In this document: in pieces, positions 1 through 7,887 of the stretch
Numbering within the stretch: position 1 is the first letter of the stretch
Layout of the letters: each line of letters opens with the position of its first letter
Origin: Pseudoalteromonas rubra
GTDB lineage: Bacteria > Pseudomonadota > Gammaproteobacteria > Enterobacterales > Alteromonadaceae
Assembly (NCBI RefSeq): GCF_005886805.2
Contig: NZ_CP045429.1
Coordinates: 590,501 to 654,500, forward strand
Length of the DNA stretch: 64,000 bases
Direction: 5' to 3'
Translations under genes and position numbers: made by a program
Notes under the pieces: generated by a model
The model's input: only the letters and a program-made list of their open reading frames with translations
Told to the model about the DNA's origin: nothing
Database searches by the model: none

Positions 1-43
1 ATAGTAATCTCTTTATTTTCGTAGTGTTGTAGTGACAGGCATT

Positions 44-1537
44 CTACGGATCGCGTTTCGGCTTGACCAGTGTTTTTAACTCATCCAGATAATCTTTAGA
101 AGCGTCAGCCTCCGCACCTGTTGATGGTGTCGAGGCTGTTTCGACCGGTAAGTGCAGGATCAATGTATCGCCGGGAGATAGTAAACTTTGCGTGGTTAGT
201 TTATTCCAGTCGAGCAGATCTTTCATCGGTACCTGGTACTGACGGCTGACAGCCCACAAAGAGTCGCCATCCTGGATCACGTGATGCTTTTCATAGGTTG
301 CCACTTTTGCGGGTCGTTGCTGCTGCAAGTAGGGGCTGATCTCATAATCTACCGTAAGGTCGTCTTTCGCATGGGCTCTGTGAATAAGGAGTATTTCGCC
401 AACCTGGATCAGGTCCCGGGTTTTGTTATTGAGTTGTTTAAGCTGTGCCACACTGGTGTTGTGGCGTCTGGCGATACCATACAAGGTATCATTGAGCTTA
501 ACCTGATAGTGGGTACTGAACTGGCGACGATAGAAGTCAGTGGCAAACAATTGTTGTTGATCCATGGGCAACAGGACCTTAAATGGGCCCTTGGCCGGGC
601 TTTGATGGCGCAGGTATCCGGGATTGAGCTGATGTAACCGTTGCTTATCAATATTGAGCAGACCGGCAAGAATGCCAAAATTAAATGGCTGTCCGACATC
701 CAGTACCGTTGTTTGTGCCTGGTTCGCCAAACTAGGGCGTTGCAGCCCAGTCTGGGGGTGTTGCAACAGGTAGCTCAGTGCCAACAGCTTGGGGACATAG
801 TCGGCAGTTTCTCTGGGTAACTTCAGGTGCCAGAAGTGGCTACTGCGATTGTGCTTCTGATTATAGCGAATGGCAGCTTTGACGCGCCCCTCGCCACTAT
901 TATAGGCCGCCAGTGCATGTAACCAGTTGCCATTAAACCTTTGTCGCAGATACTGCAAATAGTCGAGTGCAGCGTCCGTCGCAGCCAATACGTCCTGACG
1001 GCCATCATACCAATCATTGCTTTGTAACCCGAAGTGATAAGCGGTGGCATCGACCAACTGCCAGACACCGACAGCCCCTTGAGAGGAGCGTGCAGTCGGT
1101 CGAAAGTCACTTTCTACAAAGGGCAATAAAGCGAGCTCCATAGGTAACTTACGCTGTTCGACTTTCTTCACTATGTGGTAGAGATAAGGTGCAGCTCGCT
1201 CATTAACACTTAACAGATAATTAGGTTGTGACAGGTACCATTCTACGCGTTTTTGCAATCGCGCATTCGGTGAGATATCAAAGCTCAGATTTGCCGCGAT
1301 GTATTGCCACAACTCCTGATACGTTTGTGGCTGTTCAGTGACCGCCGGTAGCGGCGGTGAAGTTTCAGGTGGTGTTGTGACAGCAGGTGGTGTTGCCTGG
1401 GCTGGTTGATTCAATACCTCAGTGATCTCAGTTGGGGTTGCGCGCTGAGGTGCAGTGCTGAGACATGCCGTCAGCACCATTGAGCATAATACGATGACAC
1501 CGCAGCGTAACGGACTAAATACGCGCCACCAAGACAT
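44..1537 (-). CDS. mltD: Membrane-bound lytic murein transglycosylase D
   Basis: Lipoprotein that cleaves peptidoglycan glycan strands non-hydrolytically to 1,6-anhydro ends, acting at the inner face of the outer membrane. Residues 1-25 form a lipoprotein signal peptide ending in LTAC (Cys25 lipidated). After a Pro/Thr-rich linker comes a GH23/SLT domain; the ELALLPFVES segment places the catalytic Glu near residue 142. Two LysM peptidoglycan-binding modules follow (about 345-390 and 418-465), each with the DTL/DSL...LxxGxxL pattern. Length (497 aa) fits MltD. The neighbouring zapA operon is also cell-envelope related but is separated by about 50 bp. Identification is confident; substrate detail is family knowledge. 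Confidence 0.93.
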   Translation of the reverse strand: MSWWRVFSPLRCGVIVLCSMVLTACLSTAPQRATPTEITEVLNQPAQATPPAVTTPPETSPPLPAVTEQPQTYQELWQYIAANLSFDISPNARLQKRVEWYLSQPNYLLSVNERAAPYLYHIVKKVEQRKLPMELALLPFVESDFRPTARSSQGAVGVWQLVDATAYHFGLQSNDWYDGRQDVLAATDAALDYLQYLRQRFNGNWLHALAAYNSGEGRVKAAIRYNQKHNRSSHFWHLKLPRETADYVPKLLALSYLLQHPQTGLQRPSLANQAQTTVLDVGQPFNFGILAGLLNIDKQRLHQLNPGYLRHQSPAKGPFKVLLPMDQQQLFATDFYRRQFSTHYQVKLNDTLYGIARRHNTSVAQLKQLNNKTRDLIQVGEILLIHRAHAKDDLTVDYEISPYLQQQRPAKVATYEKHHVIQDGDSLWAVSRQYQVPMKDLLDWNKLTTQSLLSPGDTLILHLPVETASTPSTGAEADASKDYLDELKTLVKPKRDP

Positions 1538-1586
1538 AGAAAAACCGGTCTGAAATTCTCATAAGCTTCACTATACTGGCTGTCGA

Positions 1587-2555
1587 TTATTTATTCAAAG
1601 CCTTCTTGTGACTGAGTACTTTGATCGCTTGAGTAAAATGTTGCGTCAGTTGCGCTTCGTTGTAGGGTTGGTTCTGGTACAGGGTGACGACGCGTTTTGG
1701 CATCTGCGTATTGCTCCGGGTCAGCTGTTGCTGTGCCAGATCCATAAATGTGATCGGCAATTCCAGCTCTTCGGCTTGATAGGGCTTACCAAATGCGGGC
1801 ATGACCCAATTTAGTGCTGGTGTGTTTTTGAGTGCTTGTAAACTGCGTTGCCAGGTGGTGTTGCGCACGTAGGGAAGCAGGTTTGCACTGTGCCCGGCAA
1901 AAAGTGCGCCGTGCTGTGCAATAAAGACACTCAGATCATGGCCGCTTTGGCCCTGAAATTGGGTTAGCTGGAGTGTCAGGCCACCGAGCTTCAGCTCACG
2001 GGGTTGCACCGCTGGGTTTGTCACAGCGATACTGTGGAGTGTTTGCCAGCGGGTCAGTCGTTGCTTGGCCAGTGTCACGCGCTTTTGCCACGGAGCCTGT
2101 TGCTCAGCAGGGAGTTTACTGAGCCGCTGTTCACTGAGTTCAATGCTTTTTGCAAAGTTGGCAAGCTGTGTATCGAGTGCTGTTCGCATTGTGTGATCAT
2201 TCAATTGCGGGGCGTCTGGCAGGTGGACACTGGCATCAGGAAAGGCCTGTTTTAGCAAAGCCAGCCCGGTAAGCTGGTGCGGTTCGCTTGACGTTGCAAT
2301 GAGGTGACATAGCGGAGTGGTAAGGCGCGTTTTGAGCTGATTGATCAGTTGTTCCAGTGCAACAAAATCGCCGTGGCTGTCAATTAAGGCACTACAGGTC
2401 TTGCCTTTGATTAAAGCCATATTGGGTAAAATATAGCGTGCTTTTGCCTGAGGAGCGATTAGCGTGACCTGTGGGGAAACAGTGTGCCAACTGGCGGCGA
2501 TGACGGGAGGCGTCAGTGTTAACAGGAGAATGAAAACAGAGAGCAGGCGAAACAC
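1587..2555 (-). CDS. Exported metallo-beta-lactamase-fold protein with degraded metal site
   Basis: Residues 1-20 are a signal peptide, so the protein is periplasmic. The body resembles the MBL-fold hydrolases of the SoxH/quinoprotein-relay type: an N-terminal strand pair ending in ALIDSHGD, a central helix region, then GHDLSVFI and LFAGH segments. The position where active family members carry HxHxDH reads TSSEPHQLTG, so most zinc ligands are missing, and the usual Asp of LFAGD is His. I infer a non-catalytic or repurposed fold. It starts with GTG placed directly after the zapA stop codon, so it is almost certainly co-translated with zapA. Function unknown. Confidence 0.75.
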   Translation of the reverse strand: MFRLLSVFILLLTLTPPVIAASWHTVSPQVTLIAPQAKARYILPNMALIKGKTCSALIDSHGDFVALEQLINQLKTRLTTPLCHLIATSSEPHQLTGLALLKQAFPDASVHLPDAPQLNDHTMRTALDTQLANFAKSIELSEQRLSKLPAEQQAPWQKRVTLAKQRLTRWQTLHSIAVTNPAVQPRELKLGGLTLQLTQFQGQSGHDLSVFIAQHGALFAGHSANLLPYVRNTTWQRSLQALKNTPALNWVMPAFGKPYQAEELELPITFMDLAQQQLTRSNTQMPKRVVTLYQNQPYNEAQLTQHFTQAIKVLSHKKALNK

Positions 2556-2843
2556 CTAGTTGCTCTCTACTTGGTTACTGATACGTTGCGTGAGTTGCAG
2601 CAGCGTTTGCTGGGCTTGTTGGGTATCACTTTGCAGTGCTAGCAACTCATGGCAAAGGTGCAAGGCAGCAAGCAACAGAGCGTTGTGATCGCTGCGCACG
2701 GTGTCGCGTTGACGCATTTCGTCAACCCTGCCATTTAGCAGGTCAACGGCGTCAATCAGCGCTTGTTGTTGTCCTGGTGTACAGGAAAACTGGTGGCTTT
2801 TTCCCAGCAGGGTAACGGTGACCTGTTCGGGCGACTCTGACAT
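2556..2843 (-). CDS. zapA: Cell division protein ZapA
   Basis: Small cytoplasmic FtsZ-associated protein that crosslinks FtsZ protofilaments and stabilises the Z ring. The 95-residue protein has the typical N-terminal beta segment (VTVTLLGKSHQFSC), the region around residues 30-45 equivalent to 'LN..V.E.R....', and a long C-terminal coiled coil. Its ATG overlaps the stop codon of the upstream coiled-coil gene in a TAATG arrangement, and its stop abuts the GTG of the downstream MBL-like gene, so the three form a tight translationally coupled operon. In many gammaproteobacteria zapA is followed by 6S RNA and fau; neither is found here. Confidence 0.9.
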   Translation of the reverse strand: MSESPEQVTVTLLGKSHQFSCTPGQQQALIDAVDLLNGRVDEMRQRDTVRSDHNALLLAALHLCHELLALQSDTQQAQQTLLQLTQRISNQVESN

Positions 2844-3070
2844 TAGCCTGCCTGACTAGCACTCTGTAATTTTTCTAGCAGCCCACTTAGCGTTGAGCTG
2901 GTTTCTTTTTGTTTTTCTTCGCTTTCTAGTACTTCTAGCTGAAGCGTCTCATTTTCGTCAATTAGCTTGCTATTTTGTTCTTTCAGTGAGTTTACCTGTT
3001 CGGTCAATGTATTGTTTTGTGCAATAAGTTGATCAATCAGTTGCTCGAGTTGAGGGAGAATTTCTTTCAT
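2843..3070 (-). CDS. TIGR02449-type ZapB-like coiled-coil protein
   Basis: A 75-residue, almost wholly helical protein (EQLIDQLIAQNNTLTEQ then repeated heptads) of the short coiled-coil type found upstream of zapA in many gammaproteobacteria. It resembles ZapB-like divisome factors; a role alongside ZapA at the Z ring is inferred from linkage, not demonstrated by sequence. Start is uncertain: ATGs at 3109 and 3085 also lie in frame, and none has a strong Shine-Dalgarno. The start at 3070 is preferred because it matches the usual family N-terminus just before the first heptad. Confidence 0.75.
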   Translation of the reverse strand: MKEILPQLEQLIDQLIAQNNTLTEQVNSLKEQNSKLIDENETLQLEVLESEEKQKETSSTLSGLLEKLQSASQAG

Positions 3071-3293
3071 ATTAAATGCGCTCATTATCACTGTGTTTAT
3101 GTCATGCAAATGTAAAGCAAAGTGGGCTGCAAAGCTAGTGATTAGGGTAGGTTATGCTGATTTTTGTCTCGTTTTGAGCGATAATAACAGTTACTAACTA
3201 TTTTGTTCATTTATGGTTCAGCTATAGAGGCAACAACGGGCCTCTCTGAGCGCATACACGATGAACAATGCCCACCTAAATTAGGAACGGATA

Positions 3294-4130
3294 ATGCTCA
3301 GTTATCGACATTCATTTCATGCAGGTAACCCTGCTGATGTCATTAAACATCTGGTACTGGCACAAGTACTGGAATACATGACGCGCAAAGACAAGCCTTT
3401 TGACTATATAGATACGCATTCAGGTGCCGGGTTGTTTGAGCTGGCGGCCAAAGATGCGCAAAAGACACAAGAGTATTTACAGGGCATTGCCAAGTTGTGG
3501 TCGTATGCTGGCCAGGTCGATGCCATTCGCGGTTATGTGGATGTTGTTAAGTCGCTGAACAAAGACACACTGGCGTATTATCCTGGCTCTCCAAAAGTCG
3601 CTGAGCAGTTTTTGCGCAAACAGGACAAAGGTTGGTTTTTCGAGCTGCACCCGCAGGATCTTAAGCTGCTGGAAAAAAACACCGGGCATAAGCGTTCTTT
3701 GCGTGTTAAAGGCGAAGATGGCTTTAAGGGCTTAATGGGGTTAGTGCCACCGCAATCTCGCCGTGCCTGTGTCCTGATGGACCCGCCTTATGAAATAAAG
3801 TCGGATTATGAAGTGGCTGCTCGTTCAATCATCAAAGCGCACAAACGTTTTTCGTCAGGCACTTATATGATTTGGTATCCTGTGGTGGAGCGTGCCCGGA
3901 TCGATCAGATGGAGCAAACCCTGATTGGATCTGGGGTGCGAAATATTCAGCTGTTTGAATTGGCTACGGAAGCAGATACTGAGGAACGGGGTATGACGGC
4001 GTCGGGCATGATTGTCATCAACCCACCCTGGACCCTCAAAGCGACGATGGATGAAGTGCTGCCTGAGCTCGTTCAGCATTTGTCTTCAGAAACGGGGTTT
4101 TTCCGCAGCGAACAGCTGGTGGCTGAATAA
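3294..4130 (+). CDS. rlmJ: 23S rRNA (adenine2030-N6)-methyltransferase
   Basis: SAM-dependent methyltransferase that modifies A2030 of 23S rRNA. The N-terminus MLSYRHSFHAGN and the following ADVIKHLVL are diagnostic of RlmJ. The DTHSGAG segment near residue 41 is the SAM-binding motif, and DPPY at about 163-166 is the N6-adenine catalytic motif IV. Length (278 aa) equals the family norm. It is transcribed alone, divergent from the zapA operon and convergent with the binding-protein gene three bases beyond its stop. Confidence 0.95.
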   Translation: MLSYRHSFHAGNPADVIKHLVLAQVLEYMTRKDKPFDYIDTHSGAGLFELAAKDAQKTQEYLQGIAKLWSYAGQVDAIRGYVDVVKSLNKDTLAYYPGSPKVAEQFLRKQDKGWFFELHPQDLKLLEKNTGHKRSLRVKGEDGFKGLMGLVPPQSRRACVLMDPPYEIKSDYEVAARSIIKAHKRFSSGTYMIWYPVVERARIDQMEQTLIGSGVRNIQLFELATEADTEERGMTASGMIVINPPWTLKATMDEVLPELVQHLSSETGFFRSEQLVAE

Positions 4131-4133
4131 TCC

Positions 4134-4937
4134 TTACTCGTTGCCCGGTGCCTGCGCGGTGGAAACATGTTGCAGGTAATCGGTTTCGATTTGGGTGATT
4201 TGCCCGCTGTCGCGCAATGTCTGGATCGCTTGGTTGAGCACAGGTAAGAGGTGTGCATGTTCAGCGCGCAGGCGAATGTGCAAGGTGCCATGTGAGTGCA
4301 ATTGGTTAAAGTGCAGCGCCACATTGTCCTGAGCAGACCAATATTGGGCAGGCAGATCACCCAGGATGGCGATATCGATCCGTCCTTTGTTTAGCGCTTG
4401 TATCAGAGCGCGCTCAGATTCAAAGTCAACCCGGACAAACTCATCGTCGTCATGGTAATAATAACCTCGTACTGTCCCCACCATTCGACCCGACAAATTG
4501 TTTAACGAGGGGGCGGGGGCGCGTGTCACCACATATTCACGAATGGGGAGCATGGCGTCAGAAAAGACAAACCGCGGATCAGTGAGCTGTGAGGCTTTCA
4601 ACCAGGCAGGGCTGATCAGGTCAAAGTCTATTTTGCCTGATTCCAGATAGCGGTTAGTGCGCTTTGCGGGTAAGACAATATTTTCGCCTTCAATTGCCGA
4701 CTGTGTGAGGATCCGTGCCACTAAATCAGGCAGTATGCCAGGGTGCTGTGGGTTGTTGGTGAAGTAGGGGTAGAAGGTGCCAGAGCCACTGATACTGTAT
4801 TTTAAGGTTACAGCTTCGCGCGCGGTGGGGGTGTGAGTGCCCTGGTCAACAGGCGCAGCGATGACGCCCTGGCTAGATAAAAGCCACGAAGTAAGTAAAA
4901 GCAGGATGCAAAAAGGCGAAATAAGTGTAAAACTCAT
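4134..4937 (-). CDS. Orphan periplasmic substrate-binding protein (family 3-like)
   Basis: Residues 1-28 form a hydrophobic signal peptide ending near VIAAP. The mature part has the layout of family 3 solute-binding/transglutaminase-like sensor proteins: GILPDLVARIL near the start, FDLISPAW in the middle, and an RALIQALNKGRIDIAIL ligand-lobe segment. No ABC permease or ATPase is nearby, so it may be a free periplasmic sensor protein. It is divergent from the EAL-HDOD gene, sharing an intergenic region of about 155 bp. Ligand unknown. Confidence 0.75.
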   Translation of the reverse strand: MSFTLISPFCILLLLTSWLLSSQGVIAAPVDQGTHTPTAREAVTLKYSISGSGTFYPYFTNNPQHPGILPDLVARILTQSAIEGENIVLPAKRTNRYLESGKIDFDLISPAWLKASQLTDPRFVFSDAMLPIREYVVTRAPAPSLNNLSGRMVGTVRGYYYHDDDEFVRVDFESERALIQALNKGRIDIAILGDLPAQYWSAQDNVALHFNQLHSHGTLHIRLRAEHAHLLPVLNQAIQTLRDSGQITQIETDYLQHVSTAQAPGNE

Positions 4938-5092
4938 AAGACCTATGATAGTAAAAGAGAGGCTGTCCCGGCAACTGCCTGATGCACAGTTTCATGATAC
5001 CCCAAGTAGTGAGGAAATAGTTTGCTCAGGGGCGTGAGTTTTCATATGCTGGGACAATGGAAGCCTTTAAAGTACAAGAGTTAAGGATGTTA

Positions 5093-6364
5093 ATGAGCGG
5101 TCATATTGCCAAGTCAAAAAAAGACGCGGTGCAATATATTGCACGCCAGGCCATTTTCAATCGTGAACAGAGCGTGGCTGCCTATGAATTGTTGTATCGG
5201 GACTCACATAATAATGCCTTTCCAATCGGGGTCAGTGATGGCCAGGCGACAGGACGGTTGTTTTTTAACTCTCTGCTTTTTATTGGTGTAGAACGGCTTG
5301 CCGCAGGCGTGCCTGCATTTATCAACTTATCAGATGAAACCTTACTCCAGGAGCTGCCTAAGTTACTTCGGCCACAGGGGCTCGTGATTGAAATCGTTGA
5401 ACGTTCAACCAATCTGGACGAACTGGTGATGACAGTCACTAAATTGAAAAAGCTAGGATATCGCTTTGCGTTAGATGATTACGACGGTGACGAGCGCTGG
5501 GAAGTCTTATTGCCTCTGATGGATTACATCAAAATCGAAGTGCTTGAGCCGGTGATTAAAACCACCATGATGCTGAAAAAGCTTAAGCGACGTTTTCCCA
5601 CCACCAAAGTGATTGTTGAGCGTATTGAAACCCTGGAGCACTACAGCTTTATCAAAAGTGCCGGGGCTGATTACTTTCAGGGCTTCTTCTTTGCTGTGCC
5701 TGAAATGCTCAATCATGGTAATGTCGAGCCCTCTAAAATGGTGGTGCTTGATTTATTGCGTTGTACGGCCAAAAAGTCCCTGTGCTTCAAAGAAATCCAA
5801 CAGAGAATTGCCAAAGATCTCAGCCTGACAGCGCGGGTGCTAAAGCTGGCCAATGCCAAAGCCGGAGAAGATAAAATCGAGATCCGCTCAATTGCGCAGG
5901 CAGTTGTCTATTTGGGTGAGGATGCGATCCGTCAGTTCGTAAAGGTACTGGCTTTAAGTGAGTTAGGGGCAGATAAGCCCAGTGAACTGACTAAGCTAGG
6001 GCTGGCACGGGCGAAGTTTCTTGAACAATTCTTGCTGCCAGGCGGTGATGAAATGGCACAACAAGGCTATCTGATTGGCTTGATGTCAGTGCTCGATGCG
6101 GTGCTGGATGTTGAGTTGTCGGTTATTGTCGATGAGTTTTCACTGGATCCAGACCTCAGCAGTGCGTTATTGAGCTACAAAGGCTTGATAGGGGGAGCAT
6201 TACGCCTAGCGATTGAAGTTGAGCGCAATAATATTCAGGAAGCTGAGCTGATCCTTAATGCGATCCGCCCGGCGTCCAGTCTTGAACTCCTCTTCTCGCT
6301 GGCGCTGGACAGCCGGGTCTATGCCGATGAAATTTACGCTGTTGTAAAAGAAGACGTCGCCTGA
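5093..6364 (+). CDS. EAL-HDOD signalling protein
   Basis: Cytoplasmic protein with an N-terminal degenerate EAL domain (about residues 10-210) and a C-terminal HDOD domain (about 210-410). The family hallmark YIARQAIFNREQ...AYELLYRD is at the N-terminus: the catalytic EAL motif reads ELL, and ALDDYDG replaces the usual DDFG. It is therefore probably a binding or scaffold protein rather than a c-di-GMP phosphodiesterase. The start at 5093 is chosen because AAGGA lies five bases upstream; an in-frame ATG at 5057 would add 12 residues without a convincing ribosome site. Related proteins regulate motility or biofilm, but the target here is unknown. Confidence 0.85.
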   Translation: MSGHIAKSKKDAVQYIARQAIFNREQSVAAYELLYRDSHNNAFPIGVSDGQATGRLFFNSLLFIGVERLAAGVPAFINLSDETLLQELPKLLRPQGLVIEIVERSTNLDELVMTVTKLKKLGYRFALDDYDGDERWEVLLPLMDYIKIEVLEPVIKTTMMLKKLKRRFPTTKVIVERIETLEHYSFIKSAGADYFQGFFFAVPEMLNHGNVEPSKMVVLDLLRCTAKKSLCFKEIQQRIAKDLSLTARVLKLANAKAGEDKIEIRSIAQAVVYLGEDAIRQFVKVLALSELGADKPSELTKLGLARAKFLEQFLLPGGDEMAQQGYLIGLMSVLDAVLDVELSVIVDEFSLDPDLSSALLSYKGLIGGALRLAIEVERNNIQEAELILNAIRPASSLELLFSLALDSRVYADEIYAVVKEDVA

Positions 6365-6380
6365 GCCCGCAGAGCGGGCT
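6364..6380. terminator. GC-rich hairpin between convergent genes
   Basis: AGCCCGC-AGA-GCGGGCT, a perfect 7-bp stem located between the stop of the EAL-HDOD gene and the stop of ppx. It has no clear T-run on either side, so terminator function is only plausible. Confidence 0.45.
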
Positions 6381-6389
6381 TAGATCGGG

Positions 6390-7877
6390 TTAGCCCACGG
6401 AGGGGAACATTAGCGTCATATTGAGGGTTTTCCAATAGGTTTGCTCTTGTTGAAGATCAGCCACAAACAGGGAGTGTTGGGCGAGCCAGTCAGGCTCGAA
6501 TGTAAGTAGTAAGCTGTCGTCCATCGCCTCGAGTGTGAATTTGGCAACCTGATCGATTTGTCGTTTTTGGTGCACCAGGATAGCCAGTCGCAGCAAGGTA
6601 AGCAGCCGGGCGAAATGGGTCAGATCGGCCTCGACCATGGCGGACAGTTCAGTGCGTTTAATTTTCTTACGATGAAAACGGATCAGGGTCCCCAGCAGCT
6701 GCTGTTGCTCCTGAGTAAAACCGGGTAGTTGTGCGTTGAGCACGATGTAAGCGCTGTGTTTGTGGATCCCCGAAGAGTTAATCGCTAACCCCACTTCGTG
6801 TAATCTGGCGGCCCAGCGCAGCACTTGCAGGTCGAATTCACTGAGTGCCCAGTTCTGGCGCACCATGTCGACCATCTGATTAAGTGTCTCGCAGATATGT
6901 TCAGCATGTTGCTTATCAACGGCATAATGGTCACCGACTGCACTGATGGTGCGGGTGCGAATATCAAACTCATCATTTTGCGCCATCTCCTGTAACAGAC
7001 CTTCACGCAATGAGTTATCGCAATAGGTTAGCTCGTCAATATTGAGCTGTCTGAATGCCCCGATCAGAATCGACAAACCGCCGGCAATGCTGGCATAACG
7101 CTCCTCGGGTAACGCTTTGAGGTTGAGTGTATGAGGTGAGTCGGCCTCAATCAGACGTTGTTTTATCTGCTCCAGCACAGCCAGGGTCAGGGTATCCTGC
7201 GCAAATAGCTCCTGGGCAATGGCACACAAGGTTTTGATGGTGCCGGAGGTGCCAATACAGGTTTGCCAACCGGCTTTACGGTAGCTGGCAGAGATGGCCT
7301 CAATGTTTTGTTCAGCTTTAATTTCGGCTTTGGCAAAGCGTTTTGCTGTCATTTTCAGGTCTTGAAAATACCCGTTACTGAGCGTGACGCAGCCGATATT
7401 ACGACTGGTGAGTAATTTGTGATCCAGGTGTTTGCCAATGATAAGCTCAGTGCTGCCACCACCAATGTCAATGACCAGGCGGTTATCTTCACTATGAATG
7501 TGGTTCGCTACACCCTGATAGATAAGACGGGCCTCTTCCTGACCAGAAATGACGTTGATTTTAAAAGGAAATACTTTTTTTGCTCGGGCCAGAAAATCGC
7601 GAATATTGCGACAATTGCGCAGCGTATAGGTCGCGACAACCTGTACGCTGTGCTTATCAAAACCCTGTAAAGTGGCAGCAAATTGTTGCAGTACATGCAG
7701 CGCCCGCTCAATGGCTTCTTCGCTTAAGTTGAACTGTTCGTCCAGACCGGCGGCCAGAAACACACGCTGCTTTTCTTTGTGCAACAATTGCAGACGACCA
7801 TCGACCTCCCGCGCGACGACTAAATGAAAACTGTTCGAGCCTAAATCAACGGCCGCGATGGAAGGGTATGTGGTCAT
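6390..7877 (-). CDS. ppx: Exopolyphosphatase (Ppx/GppA family)
   Basis: Processively releases phosphate from polyphosphate chain ends; homologues may also act on pppGpp. The ASKHA phosphatase fold is visible: AAVDLGSNSFHLVV at the N-terminus (phosphate loop 1), ISGQEEARLIYQGV near residue 110, and DIGGGSTELIIG near 137-150 (second phosphate loop). A C-terminal HD-like helical domain with ARLHEVG follows. At 495 aa it has the two-domain length of Ppx. It lies 10 bp downstream of ppk on the same strand, which favours the name ppx over gppA and implies co-transcription from the Pho promoter upstream of ppk. Confidence 0.92.
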   Translation of the reverse strand: MTTYPSIAAVDLGSNSFHLVVAREVDGRLQLLHKEKQRVFLAAGLDEQFNLSEEAIERALHVLQQFAATLQGFDKHSVQVVATYTLRNCRNIRDFLARAKKVFPFKINVISGQEEARLIYQGVANHIHSEDNRLVIDIGGGSTELIIGKHLDHKLLTSRNIGCVTLSNGYFQDLKMTAKRFAKAEIKAEQNIEAISASYRKAGWQTCIGTSGTIKTLCAIAQELFAQDTLTLAVLEQIKQRLIEADSPHTLNLKALPEERYASIAGGLSILIGAFRQLNIDELTYCDNSLREGLLQEMAQNDEFDIRTRTISAVGDHYAVDKQHAEHICETLNQMVDMVRQNWALSEFDLQVLRWAARLHEVGLAINSSGIHKHSAYIVLNAQLPGFTQEQQQLLGTLIRFHRKKIKRTELSAMVEADLTHFARLLTLLRLAILVHQKRQIDQVAKFTLEAMDDSLLLTFEPDWLAQHSLFVADLQQEQTYWKTLNMTLMFPSVG

Positions 7878-7887
7878 AAAGCTGCCC

